Shown here one piece after another: positions 8,462-16,852 of a stretch of 41,560 nt of DNA (positions are counted from its first letter, which is position 1; each line of letters opens with the position of its first letter). Below the pieces are notes generated by a model. The model made no database searches. It had not been told where the DNA came from and saw only the letters and a program-made list of their open reading frames with translations. This stretch comes from Rhodospirillales bacterium. Lineage in GTDB: Bacteria; Pseudomonadota; Alphaproteobacteria; Rhodospirillales; Casp-alpha2. A program made the position numbers and the translations under genes. The stretch spans positions 1-41,560 of the forward strand of contig JAJFIJ010000112.1 in assembly GCA_021775105.1 (NCBI GenBank), given 5' to 3'.

Positions 8462-9313
8462 ATGATAGGGATTAACACTCGGAAGACATTACGGACACTT
8501 ACATTGGGGGTGATCACTCTGTCTGTATCTGCAGGATATGTATCTGCAGGAACACTGGATAAATTGAGAAAGCAGGGTTATGCAACGGTGGCCGTTGCCA
8601 ATGAACCGCCCTATAGCGACATCAAGGGAGATGGATATGTCAGCGGTGCCGCGCCCGATGTGGCACGCGCCGTTATGAAAAAGCTTGGCGTGCCCGACCT
8701 GAAAGCGAAAGTTGTAGGGTATGGGGCCATGATTCCGGCGCTTATGGCGCGTCGTGTGGATATGGCGACATCAGGGCTTTATATTAAGCCGAAACGTTGC
8801 GAATCAATTATCTATTCTGAACCTGATCTGTGCGGCGCTGAAGCTTTTGCTGTCGCCAAGGGTAACCCGCTGAACATTCGCACTTACGAAGACATTGGCA
8901 AAAACCCCGACGTCACGATGACGACCTGTGCAGGCTGTGCAGAGGAAGCCTATGCCCTTGAACGTGGAGTCAAACCAAGCCAGATCAAGGTTTTCACCGA
9001 TCCGCCAAGTGGTATTAAAATGCTCCAGCAGGGACGTGTTAACGTCTTCGCCCTTTCCGGACTGGGCACGGCAGATCTGCTCAAAAAGACCAACGACCCT
9101 AAAATTGAACTGGTTATGCCGGTCAAGGGCGTTCCCATGGGATGTGCTGGAGCCGCGTTCAATTCCGATGATAAGGAATTCAGGGCCGCCTATGACAAAG
9201 CCCTGACAGAACTCAAGGCCAGTGGTGAATTTGAAAAAATCATAACGCCTTATGGTTTTTCCGCTGAAGCGACTATGGCCGTTAAACGCGACGATTTTTG
9301 CCCGGGGAATTGA
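8462..9313 (+). CDS. ehuB: EhuB-like periplasmic substrate-binding protein
   Basis: 283 residues. Signal peptide about 1-29 (positively charged start, hydrophobic TLGVITLSVSAGYVSA). The mature part begins TLDKLRKQGYATVAVANEPP, as in family 3 polar amino acid/ectoine-binding proteins, followed by an RRVDMATSGLYIKPKRC segment typical of the EhuB branch. The mature protein has six cysteines (in KRCES, DLCGAE, TTCAGCAEE, MGCAG and DFCPG), unusual for this class and possibly forming disulfides. A 5' gap of 90 nt separates it from ehuA. AAGGGA precedes the ATG. It delivers ligand to the two permeases encoded next. Confidence 0.86.
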   Translation: MIGINTRKTLRTLTLGVITLSVSAGYVSAGTLDKLRKQGYATVAVANEPPYSDIKGDGYVSGAAPDVARAVMKKLGVPDLKAKVVGYGAMIPALMARRVDMATSGLYIKPKRCESIIYSEPDLCGAEAFAVAKGNPLNIRTYEDIGKNPDVTMTTCAGCAEEAYALERGVKPSQIKVFTDPPSGIKMLQQGRVNVFALSGLGTADLLKKTNDPKIELVMPVKGVPMGCAGAAFNSDDKEFRAAYDKALTELKASGEFEKIITPYGFSAEATMAVKRDDFCPGN

Positions 9314-9349
9314 GCTCCCGGATTTCAATCCGTTCGTTTAAATCTTGGA

Positions 9350-9374
9350 TGCTGCTCCCCTAGCGGGAGCAGCA
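9350..9374 (+). other. Intercistronic stem-loop between ehuB and ehuC
   Basis: A 10-bp perfect stem (9350-9359 with 9365-9374, core GCTGCTCCC/GGGAGCAGC) with a 5-nt loop, not followed by a T-tract. It lies between the binding-protein and permease genes. At this place stem-loops usually stabilise the upstream mRNA and give an excess of binding protein over membrane subunits. The role is inferred from position. Confidence 0.6.
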
Positions 9375-9390
9375 GTTCAAAAGGATCAAA

Positions 9391-10059
9391 ATGAAAGACG
9401 TTCTCGAATATACGCCGATATTGGTCGATGGAACCCTGATCACTATCCAGCTGACTCTGGCGAGTGCTGTGGTCGCACTGGTTCTTTCATTTGTCGTTGG
9501 CTTGTCCCGGTTCTCAAGCTACGGATTTGTGAGATGGCTGGCGATCGGGTATCTCGAGTTTTTCCGGGGCACCTCGGCGATCGTGCAGATGTTTTTTATG
9601 TTTTATGTGCTGCCATTGTTGGGGGTGACGTTATCACCATTGGCCGCCGGCATCGCCGCTTGCGGTCTCAACCTTAGCAGTTATGGATCGGAAGTCGTCC
9701 GTAGCGCTGTTCAGTCTGTCAATCGCGGACAGCATGAAGCCGCCATCGCCCTTAACTACACGACCTATCAAAGATTTCGTTACGTCCTGATCCCCCAGGC
9801 AATACCGGTGATGATTCCAACGTTTGGCAATCTACTGATTGAATTACTCAAACTGACGGCGGTTGCCTCGCTGATTACAATTTCCGATCTGACGTTCATG
9901 GCACAAATCATTCGGGTTCAGACAGCGCTCACACTGGAACCGTTCCTGGTGATCCTGATCATCTATTTTGTCCTGGCATCGGTGCTGGTTGGGTTCACCA
10001 ATTATCTGGGTCGTAAGTTTTCCAGGGGCCGCCATACCATTGAAGTGAAGGGCGCATAG
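9391..10059 (+). CDS. ehuC: EhuC-like ABC transporter permease
   Basis: 222-residue integral membrane permease of the HisM/GlnP type. About five hydrophobic segments; the sequence EFFRGTSAIVQMFFMFYVLP and the EAAIALNYTTYQRFRYVLIPQAIP stretch (EAA loop that docks onto the ATPase) place it in the polar amino acid group, with the RGTSA version characteristic of EhuC. Start ATG 9391 with AAGGA 6 nt upstream. It ends 3 nt before the second permease, so the two are co-translated and probably form a heterodimeric channel. Confidence 0.88.
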   Translation: MKDVLEYTPILVDGTLITIQLTLASAVVALVLSFVVGLSRFSSYGFVRWLAIGYLEFFRGTSAIVQMFFMFYVLPLLGVTLSPLAAGIAACGLNLSSYGSEVVRSAVQSVNRGQHEAAIALNYTTYQRFRYVLIPQAIPVMIPTFGNLLIELLKLTAVASLITISDLTFMAQIIRVQTALTLEPFLVILIIYFVLASVLVGFTNYLGRKFSRGRHTIEVKGA

Positions 10060-10062
10060 ATC

Positions 10063-10731
10063 ATGGAATGGAGTTGGAAAGTTGCCTTTGATGTCTTGCC
10101 TAAAATGGCCGAAGGCCTGCTGATTACGGTAGAAGCTACGCTTGTTGGCGCTTTGCTGGCGTACATTCTTGGTCTCGCGCTTGCCATTTTGAAGATGTCG
10201 AAAACCAGGTCCGTGGCATTCAGTTTCTACTGGATATCCGAATTCATTCGCCGGACGCCGTTGCTGGTCCAACTGTATTTCCTGTTCTATGTCCTTCCGG
10301 ATCTCGGTATTTTCCTTTCCCCGTTTGTTGCCGGTGTTATTGGCCTTGGACTTCATTTCAGCACGTATACGTCAGAAGTTTTCCGGGCTGGGATTGAAAA
10401 TGTTCCAAGGGGACAGTGGGAAGCTTCTAAATCGCTGAATTATAATGCTTATCAAACCATGCGATATGTGATCCTGCCGCAGGCCATACCGCCGATGATT
10501 CCACCGCTGGCGAATTATCTGATCACGATGTTCAAGGAGACGCCCCTGCTGTCAGCGATCACGGTTGTGGAATTGTTTAATGCGGCAAACATTTATAGCA
10601 ACAGCAACTACAAATACCTGGAACCCATGACACTGGTTGGCGTGTTTTTCCTGCTGGTATCGGTCCCCGCTGCTTACGCCGCCATGCGACTGGAAAAGAA
10701 GTTTCAGCTTAAAAACACGGGAACAATCTGA
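10063..10731 (+). CDS. ehuD: EhuD-like ABC transporter permease
   Basis: Second permease subunit, also 222 residues and homologous to EhuC. It opens with MEWSWKVAFDVLPKM, as EhuD proteins do, and contains IRRTPLLVQLYFLFYVLP, the EAA loop (GQWEASKSLNYNAYQTMRYV) and MFKETPLLSAITVVEL. Near-contiguous with ehuC. The downstream gap of 156 nt holds a palindrome and probably a fresh promoter. Confidence 0.88.
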   Translation: MEWSWKVAFDVLPKMAEGLLITVEATLVGALLAYILGLALAILKMSKTRSVAFSFYWISEFIRRTPLLVQLYFLFYVLPDLGIFLSPFVAGVIGLGLHFSTYTSEVFRAGIENVPRGQWEASKSLNYNAYQTMRYVILPQAIPPMIPPLANYLITMFKETPLLSAITVVELFNAANIYSNSNYKYLEPMTLVGVFFLLVSVPAAYAAMRLEKKFQLKNTGTI

Positions 10732-10887
10732 AGTTATTTCTGTCCTCCGACAAAAACAATTCAGGTCTGCTGGAAAATATGCGGCCTTGGCGAATTTACG
10801 ATAAAAAATCATAATATTTGAAATTTTTTATCAGAATTTTCTAAAATCAAATGTTTTTTTTGCGAATGTGAAGGCTATTGTGCAGGC
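10732..10887 (+). promoter_or_regulatory. AT-rich regulatory region with 10-bp inverted repeat before the lyase gene
   Basis: Contains a perfect inverted repeat, GATAAAAAAT (10800-10809) and ATTTTTTATC (10823-10832), with a 13-nt spacer, followed by a short palindromic ATTTTCTAAAAT and T-runs. There is no GC-rich stem, so it does not look like a terminator. Like the repeat upstream of ehuA it is an AT-rich dyad suited to an Lrp/AsnC protein and may put the second half of the cluster under the same regulator. Confidence 0.45.
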
Positions 10888-11946
10888 ATGACTATATTTA
10901 ACTTACCCTCTCACAAGAGCGGCACTGAACCCCGTCAGTTCCGGGTTGCGGCAGACCGCCCGCTCGCCATGCTAAAGCAGTGCCCTGTATATACGCCGAC
11001 CCCTCTTATGCGCCTCCCATCACTGGCTGCTGACCTCGGAGTTGCAGAACTATTCTGCAAGGATGAGTCCCAGAGAATGAGGCTCGGCAGTTTCAAGGCG
11101 CTGGGTGGGGCCTTTGCCGTTGCACAGATGATTTCCGATGCCTCGGATGAAACCGATTTGCTGAGTGAAAAAGCCAGGGATGTTGCCGAAGGCATGACCT
11201 TCATTACGGCCAGTGCCGGAAATCATGGCCTTTCGGTTGCCGCTGGTGCGCGGGTGTTTGGTGCCCGTGCTGTTATTGTCCTCTGTTCTTCAGTCCCCGA
11301 AGGGTTCGCCAACAGAATACGCGCGTTGGAAGCCGAAGTCGTTCGGGTTGATGGCACATACGAAGATAGCGTCGCACATGCGATTTCTGCGGCCAGCGCA
11401 TACGGCTGGTACTTGCTGGCGGACGGGTCCTGGGAAGGTTATACCGAGCGCCCGGCACTGGTGATGGAAGGTTACACGGTACTTGCCGAAGAATGCCGCA
11501 CTGAATTTGCGGCAGGCGGTCAATGGCCATCACATGTCTTTTTGCAGGCCGGTGTCGGCGGATTGGCGGCTGCTGTCGCCGGACATATCCGGGAATTCTG
11601 GGCCGAACAGCCACAGATAATTGTCGTTGAACCGGAAGCCGCACCCTGTTTGATGGAAAGCGTCAAGGCTGAACAGATGACAAGGGTTGATGGTTCGGTT
11701 TCAAATATGGGTCGATTGGACTGCAAGGATGCATCGCTGATCGCCTACCTGTCCTTGCGGCAGGATGCAGATACTTTCATTACGGTCTCTGACCATGATG
11801 CTTTGGCGGCCGTCGCCACGCTGGCAAAACATGGTATCGCAAGCACCCCAAGCGGGGCCGCCTCGCTTGCGGCGTTGAAAAATCTGGCTCCCGGAATGAG
11901 CAGCCGTTGTATGTTCATTGTGACAGAAGGGCCCGAAGGGGATTAA
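10888..11946 (+). CDS. Diaminopropionate ammonia-lyase-like PLP enzyme
   Basis: Fold type II (tryptophan synthase beta-like) PLP enzyme, 352 residues, cytoplasmic. The motif RLGSFKALGGAFAVAQ near residue 65-80 carries the PLP lysine and the FKALGGA form that separates diaminopropionate ammonia-lyases from threonine dehydratases. The phosphate/cofactor loop is ITASAGNHGLSVAAGA, and a Gly-rich QAGVGGLAAAVAGH segment follows. Known family members convert 2,3-diaminopropionate to pyruvate and two ammonia. It is somewhat shorter than typical 400-residue DpaL. Context (amino acid importer upstream, hydrolases downstream) suggests a catabolic role on an alpha,beta-diamino acid or relative. Hydroxyectoine-cluster EutB is also a dehydratase-type PLP enzyme, but this sequence is of the DpaL type. 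Confidence 0.82.
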   Translation: MTIFNLPSHKSGTEPRQFRVAADRPLAMLKQCPVYTPTPLMRLPSLAADLGVAELFCKDESQRMRLGSFKALGGAFAVAQMISDASDETDLLSEKARDVAEGMTFITASAGNHGLSVAAGARVFGARAVIVLCSSVPEGFANRIRALEAEVVRVDGTYEDSVAHAISAASAYGWYLLADGSWEGYTERPALVMEGYTVLAEECRTEFAAGGQWPSHVFLQAGVGGLAAAVAGHIREFWAEQPQIIVVEPEAAPCLMESVKAEQMTRVDGSVSNMGRLDCKDASLIAYLSLRQDADTFITVSDHDALAAVATLAKHGIASTPSGAASLAALKNLAPGMSSRCMFIVTEGPEGD

Positions 11947-12116
11947 CGGGCCCAAATTTTTTAAACCTGTCAGTCGGAGTCGGATCAGTCCGGATGTGTT
12001 CGCGGCTTCTCACTCGGAACTGCATCACTGACTAAAAAATTACTATGATCTCATCAAGGCCCGCTATGAAAGATGCTCGCGATATTACCGGAAATGACAA
12101 CGCAGGTGAGGCGCCA

Positions 12117-14441
12117 ATGCCATTGACAGTCGCGCACTGGGGAGCTTACCGGGTCGTCATGAAGAAAGACAAACCGGTAGCGTTGAGCGGGTTTGAAGAT
12201 GATCCCGATCCATCGGCCATTGGCGACGCCATGCTGGATACGCTGGAAGGTCCTTGCCGTATCGGCAATCCGATGGTGCGTCGGGGATTTCTGGAACAGG
12301 GCACCGCCGGTGACCGCAGCTTGCGCGGTTGCGACAGTTTTGTCGAGGTGGATTGGGAACAGGCTCTCGATCTGGTTGCCCGGGAGCTTGACCGGGTTCG
12401 TGATGGCTGGGGCAATCAGGCGATCTATGCCGGGTCTTATGGCTGGGCCAGCGCCGGACGCTTCCATCACGCGCAAAGCCAGTTGCGCCGTTTCATGAAC
12501 CTCTATGGGGGTTGTACCGTAGCGCGCGATTCCTACAGTTACGCCGCTGCCGAAGTGATCTTGCCGCATGTCGTTGGCCCAATGGCCCAACTGTTACTTG
12601 AGCATACATCCTGGAAATCGATCACCGAAGGGGCGGGGCTGGTGGTTGCATTTGGCGGCATGGCGATACGTAACGCCCAGGTGAATTCCGGTGGTACCGG
12701 CCATCATAGTCAGCGGCACGATATGATGACGGCAAGGCAGGCGGGGGTGGAGTTCGTCAATATCAGCCCGACTGCAGACGATACGATGGACGGGCTGGAA
12801 GCAAAATGGTTGCCGATACGCCCCAATACCGACGTCGCCCTGATGCTTGCGCTGGCCCACACTCTGGTGAGTGAAGGGCTGCACGACAAGGCGTTCCTGA
12901 AACAATACTGTACGGGATTTGAGCGCTTTCTGCCCTACCTGATGGGAAAAGTTGACGGAATTGCTAAAAATGCAAACTGGGCGGCGCAAATAACCGGTAT
13001 TCCCGCCGACACCATTTGTGGTCTGGCGCGGCGCATGGCAAACACGCCGACCATGATTTCGGCAAGCTGGTCATTGACCCGTCAACAACACGGTGAACAG
13101 CCCTACTGGATGCTGGTTGTACTGGCAGCGATGCTGGGCGGGATCGGGGGCACCGGCACCGGATTCGGTTTGGGGCTTGGTGCCGTCAATGGGGTTGGCA
13201 ACCATCGCACCCACTTGCCGTGGGCGGCTCTGCCGACAGGGCGCAATCCATTGGACAGCTTTATCCCCGTCGCCCGTATCGCCGACATGCTGCTGCATCC
13301 GGGAGAACCCTTTCAGTATAACGGTCAGCATCGCCAATATCCCGATATCCGTCTGGTGTATTGGGTGGGTGGAAACCCCTTTCACCATCATCAGGATCTG
13401 AACCGCCTGCGCCGGGCGTGGCGAAAGATTGAAACCGTTGTCGTTCATGAGCCGTTCTGGACCCCACTCGCCCGGCACGCAGATATTGTCCTCCCGGCGA
13501 CAGTCGCCCTTGAACGCAACGATCTTTCCGGTTCGCCTCGTGACAATTACATGTTTGCCATGCGTCAGGCGGTAAAACCCTATCGGAACGCCCGAAATGA
13601 TCATGATATTTTTGCCACACTGGCCCGCCGCCTGCGACCGGCAGATAGCGACAAGATTGATTTTGAAGAAACTTTTACGGAAAGCCGCGACGAACAACAA
13701 TGGTTGCGCGAATTATATCGGGAAACCCGAAGTCGCGGTGAGCAACGAGGGCACCATTTGCCTGAATTTGACACCTTTCTGGAGGCCGGTGTGTTACGTC
13801 TGGATGTCCCCGACGATGCACAGGCGATGCTACAGGGTTTCCGGGATGATCCCGACGCTCACCCCCTGGCAACACCTTCCGGGCAGATAGAAATTTTCAG
13901 TGAAACCATTGCCGGGTTTGGTCTTGAACACAATCCGGGACATCCGGTGTGGTATGAGCCCGAAGAATGGCTGGGGTCGCCACGGGTTGAGACGTATCCT
14001 TTGCATCTGATCTCTCATCAACCGGCACGCCGCCTGCATAGCCAGCTTGATCACAGTGCTCATAGCAGGGCTGGAAAAATCAGTGACAGAGAACCCTGTC
14101 GGTTGAACCCGGATGATGCGGTCGAGCGTCAGTTAAAGGAGGGCGATCTGGTGCGTATTTATAACAACCGCGGATCGTGTCTGAGTGCCGTGCAGCTTGA
14201 TAGCGGTGTCCTGCAGGGCGTTGTAATGATTGCCACCGGGGCTTGGTATGACCCGGACTGGGACAACGACCCGACTTGCTGCAAGCACGGTAATCCCAAT
14301 ACCCTGACGGCGGATGTGCCAACGTCCGCCCTGGCTCAGGGACCGGGGGCCATGACCTGTCTGGTCGAGATTGAGCGGTTGTCGGGAAACGTGCCTGAGG
14401 TGACCGCATTTGTTCCACCAACGATCAATTCTGAATTGTGA
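12117..14441 (+). CDS. Molybdopterin-dependent oxidoreductase, BisC/TorA type (S- or N-oxide reductase)
   Basis: DMSO-reductase family enzyme of the biotin sulfoxide/TMAO reductase branch. Visible features: no N-terminal Fe-S cysteine motif and no Tat signal, hence cytoplasmic like BisC; YAGSYGWASAGRFHHAQSQL; the molybdenum-ligand Ser in RDSYSYAAAEVILPHV; MGD-binding stretches such as VYWVGGNPFHHHQDLN and the HADIVLPAT motif; and the C-terminal barrel (LISHQPARRLHSQLDH, EGDLVRIYNNRGSC). ATG 12117 has AGGTGAG 6 nt upstream and begins at the conserved TVAHWG; an in-frame ATG at 12045 would add 24 unconserved residues. Family members reduce S-oxides (biotin, methionine) or N-oxides. Its place between a PLP lyase and an amidohydrolase suggests that the imported compound or an intermediate carries such an oxide, which is inference. 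Confidence 0.88.
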   Translation: MPLTVAHWGAYRVVMKKDKPVALSGFEDDPDPSAIGDAMLDTLEGPCRIGNPMVRRGFLEQGTAGDRSLRGCDSFVEVDWEQALDLVARELDRVRDGWGNQAIYAGSYGWASAGRFHHAQSQLRRFMNLYGGCTVARDSYSYAAAEVILPHVVGPMAQLLLEHTSWKSITEGAGLVVAFGGMAIRNAQVNSGGTGHHSQRHDMMTARQAGVEFVNISPTADDTMDGLEAKWLPIRPNTDVALMLALAHTLVSEGLHDKAFLKQYCTGFERFLPYLMGKVDGIAKNANWAAQITGIPADTICGLARRMANTPTMISASWSLTRQQHGEQPYWMLVVLAAMLGGIGGTGTGFGLGLGAVNGVGNHRTHLPWAALPTGRNPLDSFIPVARIADMLLHPGEPFQYNGQHRQYPDIRLVYWVGGNPFHHHQDLNRLRRAWRKIETVVVHEPFWTPLARHADIVLPATVALERNDLSGSPRDNYMFAMRQAVKPYRNARNDHDIFATLARRLRPADSDKIDFEETFTESRDEQQWLRELYRETRSRGEQRGHHLPEFDTFLEAGVLRLDVPDDAQAMLQGFRDDPDAHPLATPSGQIEIFSETIAGFGLEHNPGHPVWYEPEEWLGSPRVETYPLHLISHQPARRLHSQLDHSAHSRAGKISDREPCRLNPDDAVERQLKEGDLVRIYNNRGSCLSAVQLDSGVLQGVVMIATGAWYDPDWDNDPTCCKHGNPNTLTADVPTSALAQGPGAMTCLVEIERLSGNVPEVTAFVPPTINSEL

Positions 14442-14448
14442 TTTTGCC

Positions 14449-15621
14449 ATGAACGAACATCCAACCCTCGCCAACGACTTGCATGAAGAAATGGTCCAGT
14501 GGCGGCATAATTTTCATCAACACCCGGAACTGGGTTTTGCCGAGCATCGCACATCAGCCAAGGTCGCGGAATTGCTGCGCAGTTTCGGGGTTGAGGTTCA
14601 TCAAGGTGTCGGCGGAACAGGTGTCGTGGGTGTGCTGAAGCGTGGGTCCAGCCCCAGGGCAATTGGCTTGCGCGCCGATATGGATGCCCTGACCATCACC
14701 GAAGAAAACACATTCGCGCACAAATCAAAACACCAAGGCCGGATGCACGCCTGTGGGCACGATGGTCACACGACGATGTTGCTGGGTGCGGCAAAGGTGC
14801 TGGCAAATACGGATGATTTTGACGGTACTGTGGTCATGATTTTCCAGCCTGCCGAAGAACATGGACGCGGCGCGCTGGCGATGATTGACGACGGATTGTT
14901 TGAGCGCTTTCCCATCGATGCGGTTTATGGAATTCACAACATGCCTTCGTTGGCAACCGGAAGCATTGCTGTTCGTCCGGGCCCAATTATGGCCTGTGAA
15001 GACAATTTCGATATTACGATTTTCGGCAAGGGTGGGCATGCCGCTTTGCCTCACCTGAGTATCGATCCGATCGTTATCGCTTCTGAAATTGTCCTGGCGT
15101 TGCAAAGCATTGTTTCTCGGACTCTCAATCCTGTCGACAACGCTGTTCTGTCGATCACAGATTTCGCCATCGAATCGACCCGGAATGTGATTCCGGAAAA
15201 GGTAACCCTGCGTGGCGATACGCGGGCGTTTACGTCTGATGTTCAGACCCAGATCGAGGCAAAGATTGGGCGACTGGTATCGGGGATATGTGCAGCACAT
15301 GGCGCGACCCATGAATTTTCCTATTCCCGTGAATTTGCGGCGACCATCAATTCTGAAAAGGAGGCAGGAATAGCTGCCGAGGTTGCCCGAGAATTGATCG
15401 GAGACAGCAAGGTCAATGTCGCCTGCATGCCGGTAATGGCGTCGGAGGACTTCGGATATATGCTGCAACGCAAACCAGGCTGCTATCTGTTTTTGGGAAA
15501 CGGCGGCGATGGACCGGGTGGTTGCGGACTTCACAATCCGCGTTATGATTTTAATGATGATATTCTGAGCACCGGGGCCGCGTTCTGGGTCCGTCTGATT
15601 CAGTCTCAACTCAACGTCTAG
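14449..15621 (+). CDS. M20-family amidohydrolase (hippurate/N-acyl amino acid hydrolase type)
   Basis: Zinc-dependent amidohydrolase, about 390 residues. Metal-site motifs are intact: RADMDAL, HACGHDGHTTML, QPAEEHGRGALAMI, GIHNMP and a C-terminal GLHNPRYDFND. The dimerisation/lid domain starts near FGKGGHAALPH. Family members remove acyl or carbamoyl groups from amino acids. Start ATG 14449, 7 nt after the molybdoenzyme stop; a TTG further upstream would overlap that gene. Same-strand spacing on both sides (17 nt to the next gene) indicates one operon. Likely role: deacylating an N-acyl amino acid made or imported by the cluster. Confidence 0.9.
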   Translation: MNEHPTLANDLHEEMVQWRHNFHQHPELGFAEHRTSAKVAELLRSFGVEVHQGVGGTGVVGVLKRGSSPRAIGLRADMDALTITEENTFAHKSKHQGRMHACGHDGHTTMLLGAAKVLANTDDFDGTVVMIFQPAEEHGRGALAMIDDGLFERFPIDAVYGIHNMPSLATGSIAVRPGPIMACEDNFDITIFGKGGHAALPHLSIDPIVIASEIVLALQSIVSRTLNPVDNAVLSITDFAIESTRNVIPEKVTLRGDTRAFTSDVQTQIEAKIGRLVSGICAAHGATHEFSYSREFAATINSEKEAGIAAEVARELIGDSKVNVACMPVMASEDFGYMLQRKPGCYLFLGNGGDGPGGCGLHNPRYDFNDDILSTGAAFWVRLIQSQLNV

Positions 15622-15638
15622 GGCTGGAGAATCCACTT

Positions 15639-16808
15639 ATGTTTGCCGTACCGGACCGTGGTTTCACCCCGTCAGAATTCGAATCCCGTATGCAGCGCGT
15701 TCAGGACCGTATGCAGGCCGGAAAAATGGATGCCATTCTGTTGACCACAGAACCCGATGTCCGTTATTTCACCGGTTTTTTGACCCAGTTCTGGGAAAGC
15801 CCGACCCGGCCGTGGTTCGTTCTGCTGCCCCTGAGCGGAAAGCCGGTCGCCGTTATTCCGGAAATCGGTGCCGCCGGAATGGTGGGCACATGGGTTGAGG
15901 ATATTCATACTTGGCCTGCCCCGAGGCCGGAAGATGACGGTATATCGTTATTGCACGATGTCATTGAAAGGCTGCCCCGGAAATTCGGATGCCTTGGTGT
16001 TTCTCTCGGGCATGAGAGTTATCTCCGTATGCCGGCGGCAGATTATCAGCGATTATTGAGCGGGTTGAGCGCCCACGAAATTACCGACGCCTCTGTCCTT
16101 CTTCATCAGCTAAGGTATGTGAAATCCGCCGCCGAGATCGAAAAAATTCACTATATTTGCGACCTCACGTCTGACGCCTTTGAAGCCCTGCCGCGATCAT
16201 TGAAAATGGGTGAAAGCGAGCGCCAGAATTGCCAGCGGTTTCGCATCGATCTTCTTGAGCGTGGTGCAGACAACTCCCCCTATCTGATTTCAGGTTCCGG
16301 ACCTGGCGGGTACGACAGTATTATCATGGGACCGACGGACCGGGTTCTTGAAGACGGCGACGTACTGATCATTGATACCGGCACCACGTTTGACGGATAT
16401 TTCTGTGACTTTGATCGCAACTTTGCTTTTGGTCATGCCGATGATGCGCTGCTGCGTGCCTACGATGTGGTTTACGCCTCAACGGATGCCGGGTTTGCCG
16501 CCGCCCGTCCCGGAGCGACGACCAGTGATGTCTGGGCAGCAATGTGGCGGGTGCTGGAGAAAGGCGGCGCGCTTGGCAACAGTGTCGGACGTCTGGGCCA
16601 CGGGCTTGGCATGCAGTTAACCGAGTGGCCGTCCAACACCCCGGACGACATGACGCCACTAGAACCGGGTGTCGTTCTGACCCTGGAACCCGGAATGGAA
16701 TTTGCGCCCGGTAAACAGATGGTACACGAAGAAAATATCGTCATTACCGAAGATGGGGCCTGCTGGTTAAGCCGCAGGGCACCTGCTGAACTCCCCGTCG
16801 TTGACTGA
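15639..16808 (+). CDS. M24-family metallohydrolase (Xaa-Pro peptidase/creatinase type)
   Basis: 389 residues with the creatinase N-terminal domain (DAILLTTEPDVRYFTGF) and a pita-bread catalytic domain. Metal ligands: Asp in IIDTGTTFDGYF, Asp in CDFDRNF, His in GRLGHGLGMQLTEW, Glu in LTLEPGM and Glu in VHEENIVI. Ectoine hydrolase (DoeA/EutD) belongs to the same superfamily, but this sequence lacks the DoeA-type N-terminal region, so I do not assign it to ectoine. GGAG lies 9 nt before the ATG. Last gene of the island; it converges on another M24 gene. Confidence 0.87.
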   Translation: MFAVPDRGFTPSEFESRMQRVQDRMQAGKMDAILLTTEPDVRYFTGFLTQFWESPTRPWFVLLPLSGKPVAVIPEIGAAGMVGTWVEDIHTWPAPRPEDDGISLLHDVIERLPRKFGCLGVSLGHESYLRMPAADYQRLLSGLSAHEITDASVLLHQLRYVKSAAEIEKIHYICDLTSDAFEALPRSLKMGESERQNCQRFRIDLLERGADNSPYLISGSGPGGYDSIIMGPTDRVLEDGDVLIIDTGTTFDGYFCDFDRNFAFGHADDALLRAYDVVYASTDAGFAAARPGATTSDVWAAMWRVLEKGGALGNSVGRLGHGLGMQLTEWPSNTPDDMTPLEPGVVLTLEPGMEFAPGKQMVHEENIVITEDGACWLSRRAPAELPVVD

Positions 16809-16852
16809 AGCCAGCATCTTGGGTGAGAAGATCAGCCCGGATGACAAAACAA

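Noticed and set aside
6790-16808. Canonical ectoine/hydroxyectoine degradation cluster
   Set aside because: Only the importer fits. No ornithine-cyclodeaminase-like EutC, EutA or DoeB-type deacetylase is present, and the M24 protein does not look like DoeA.
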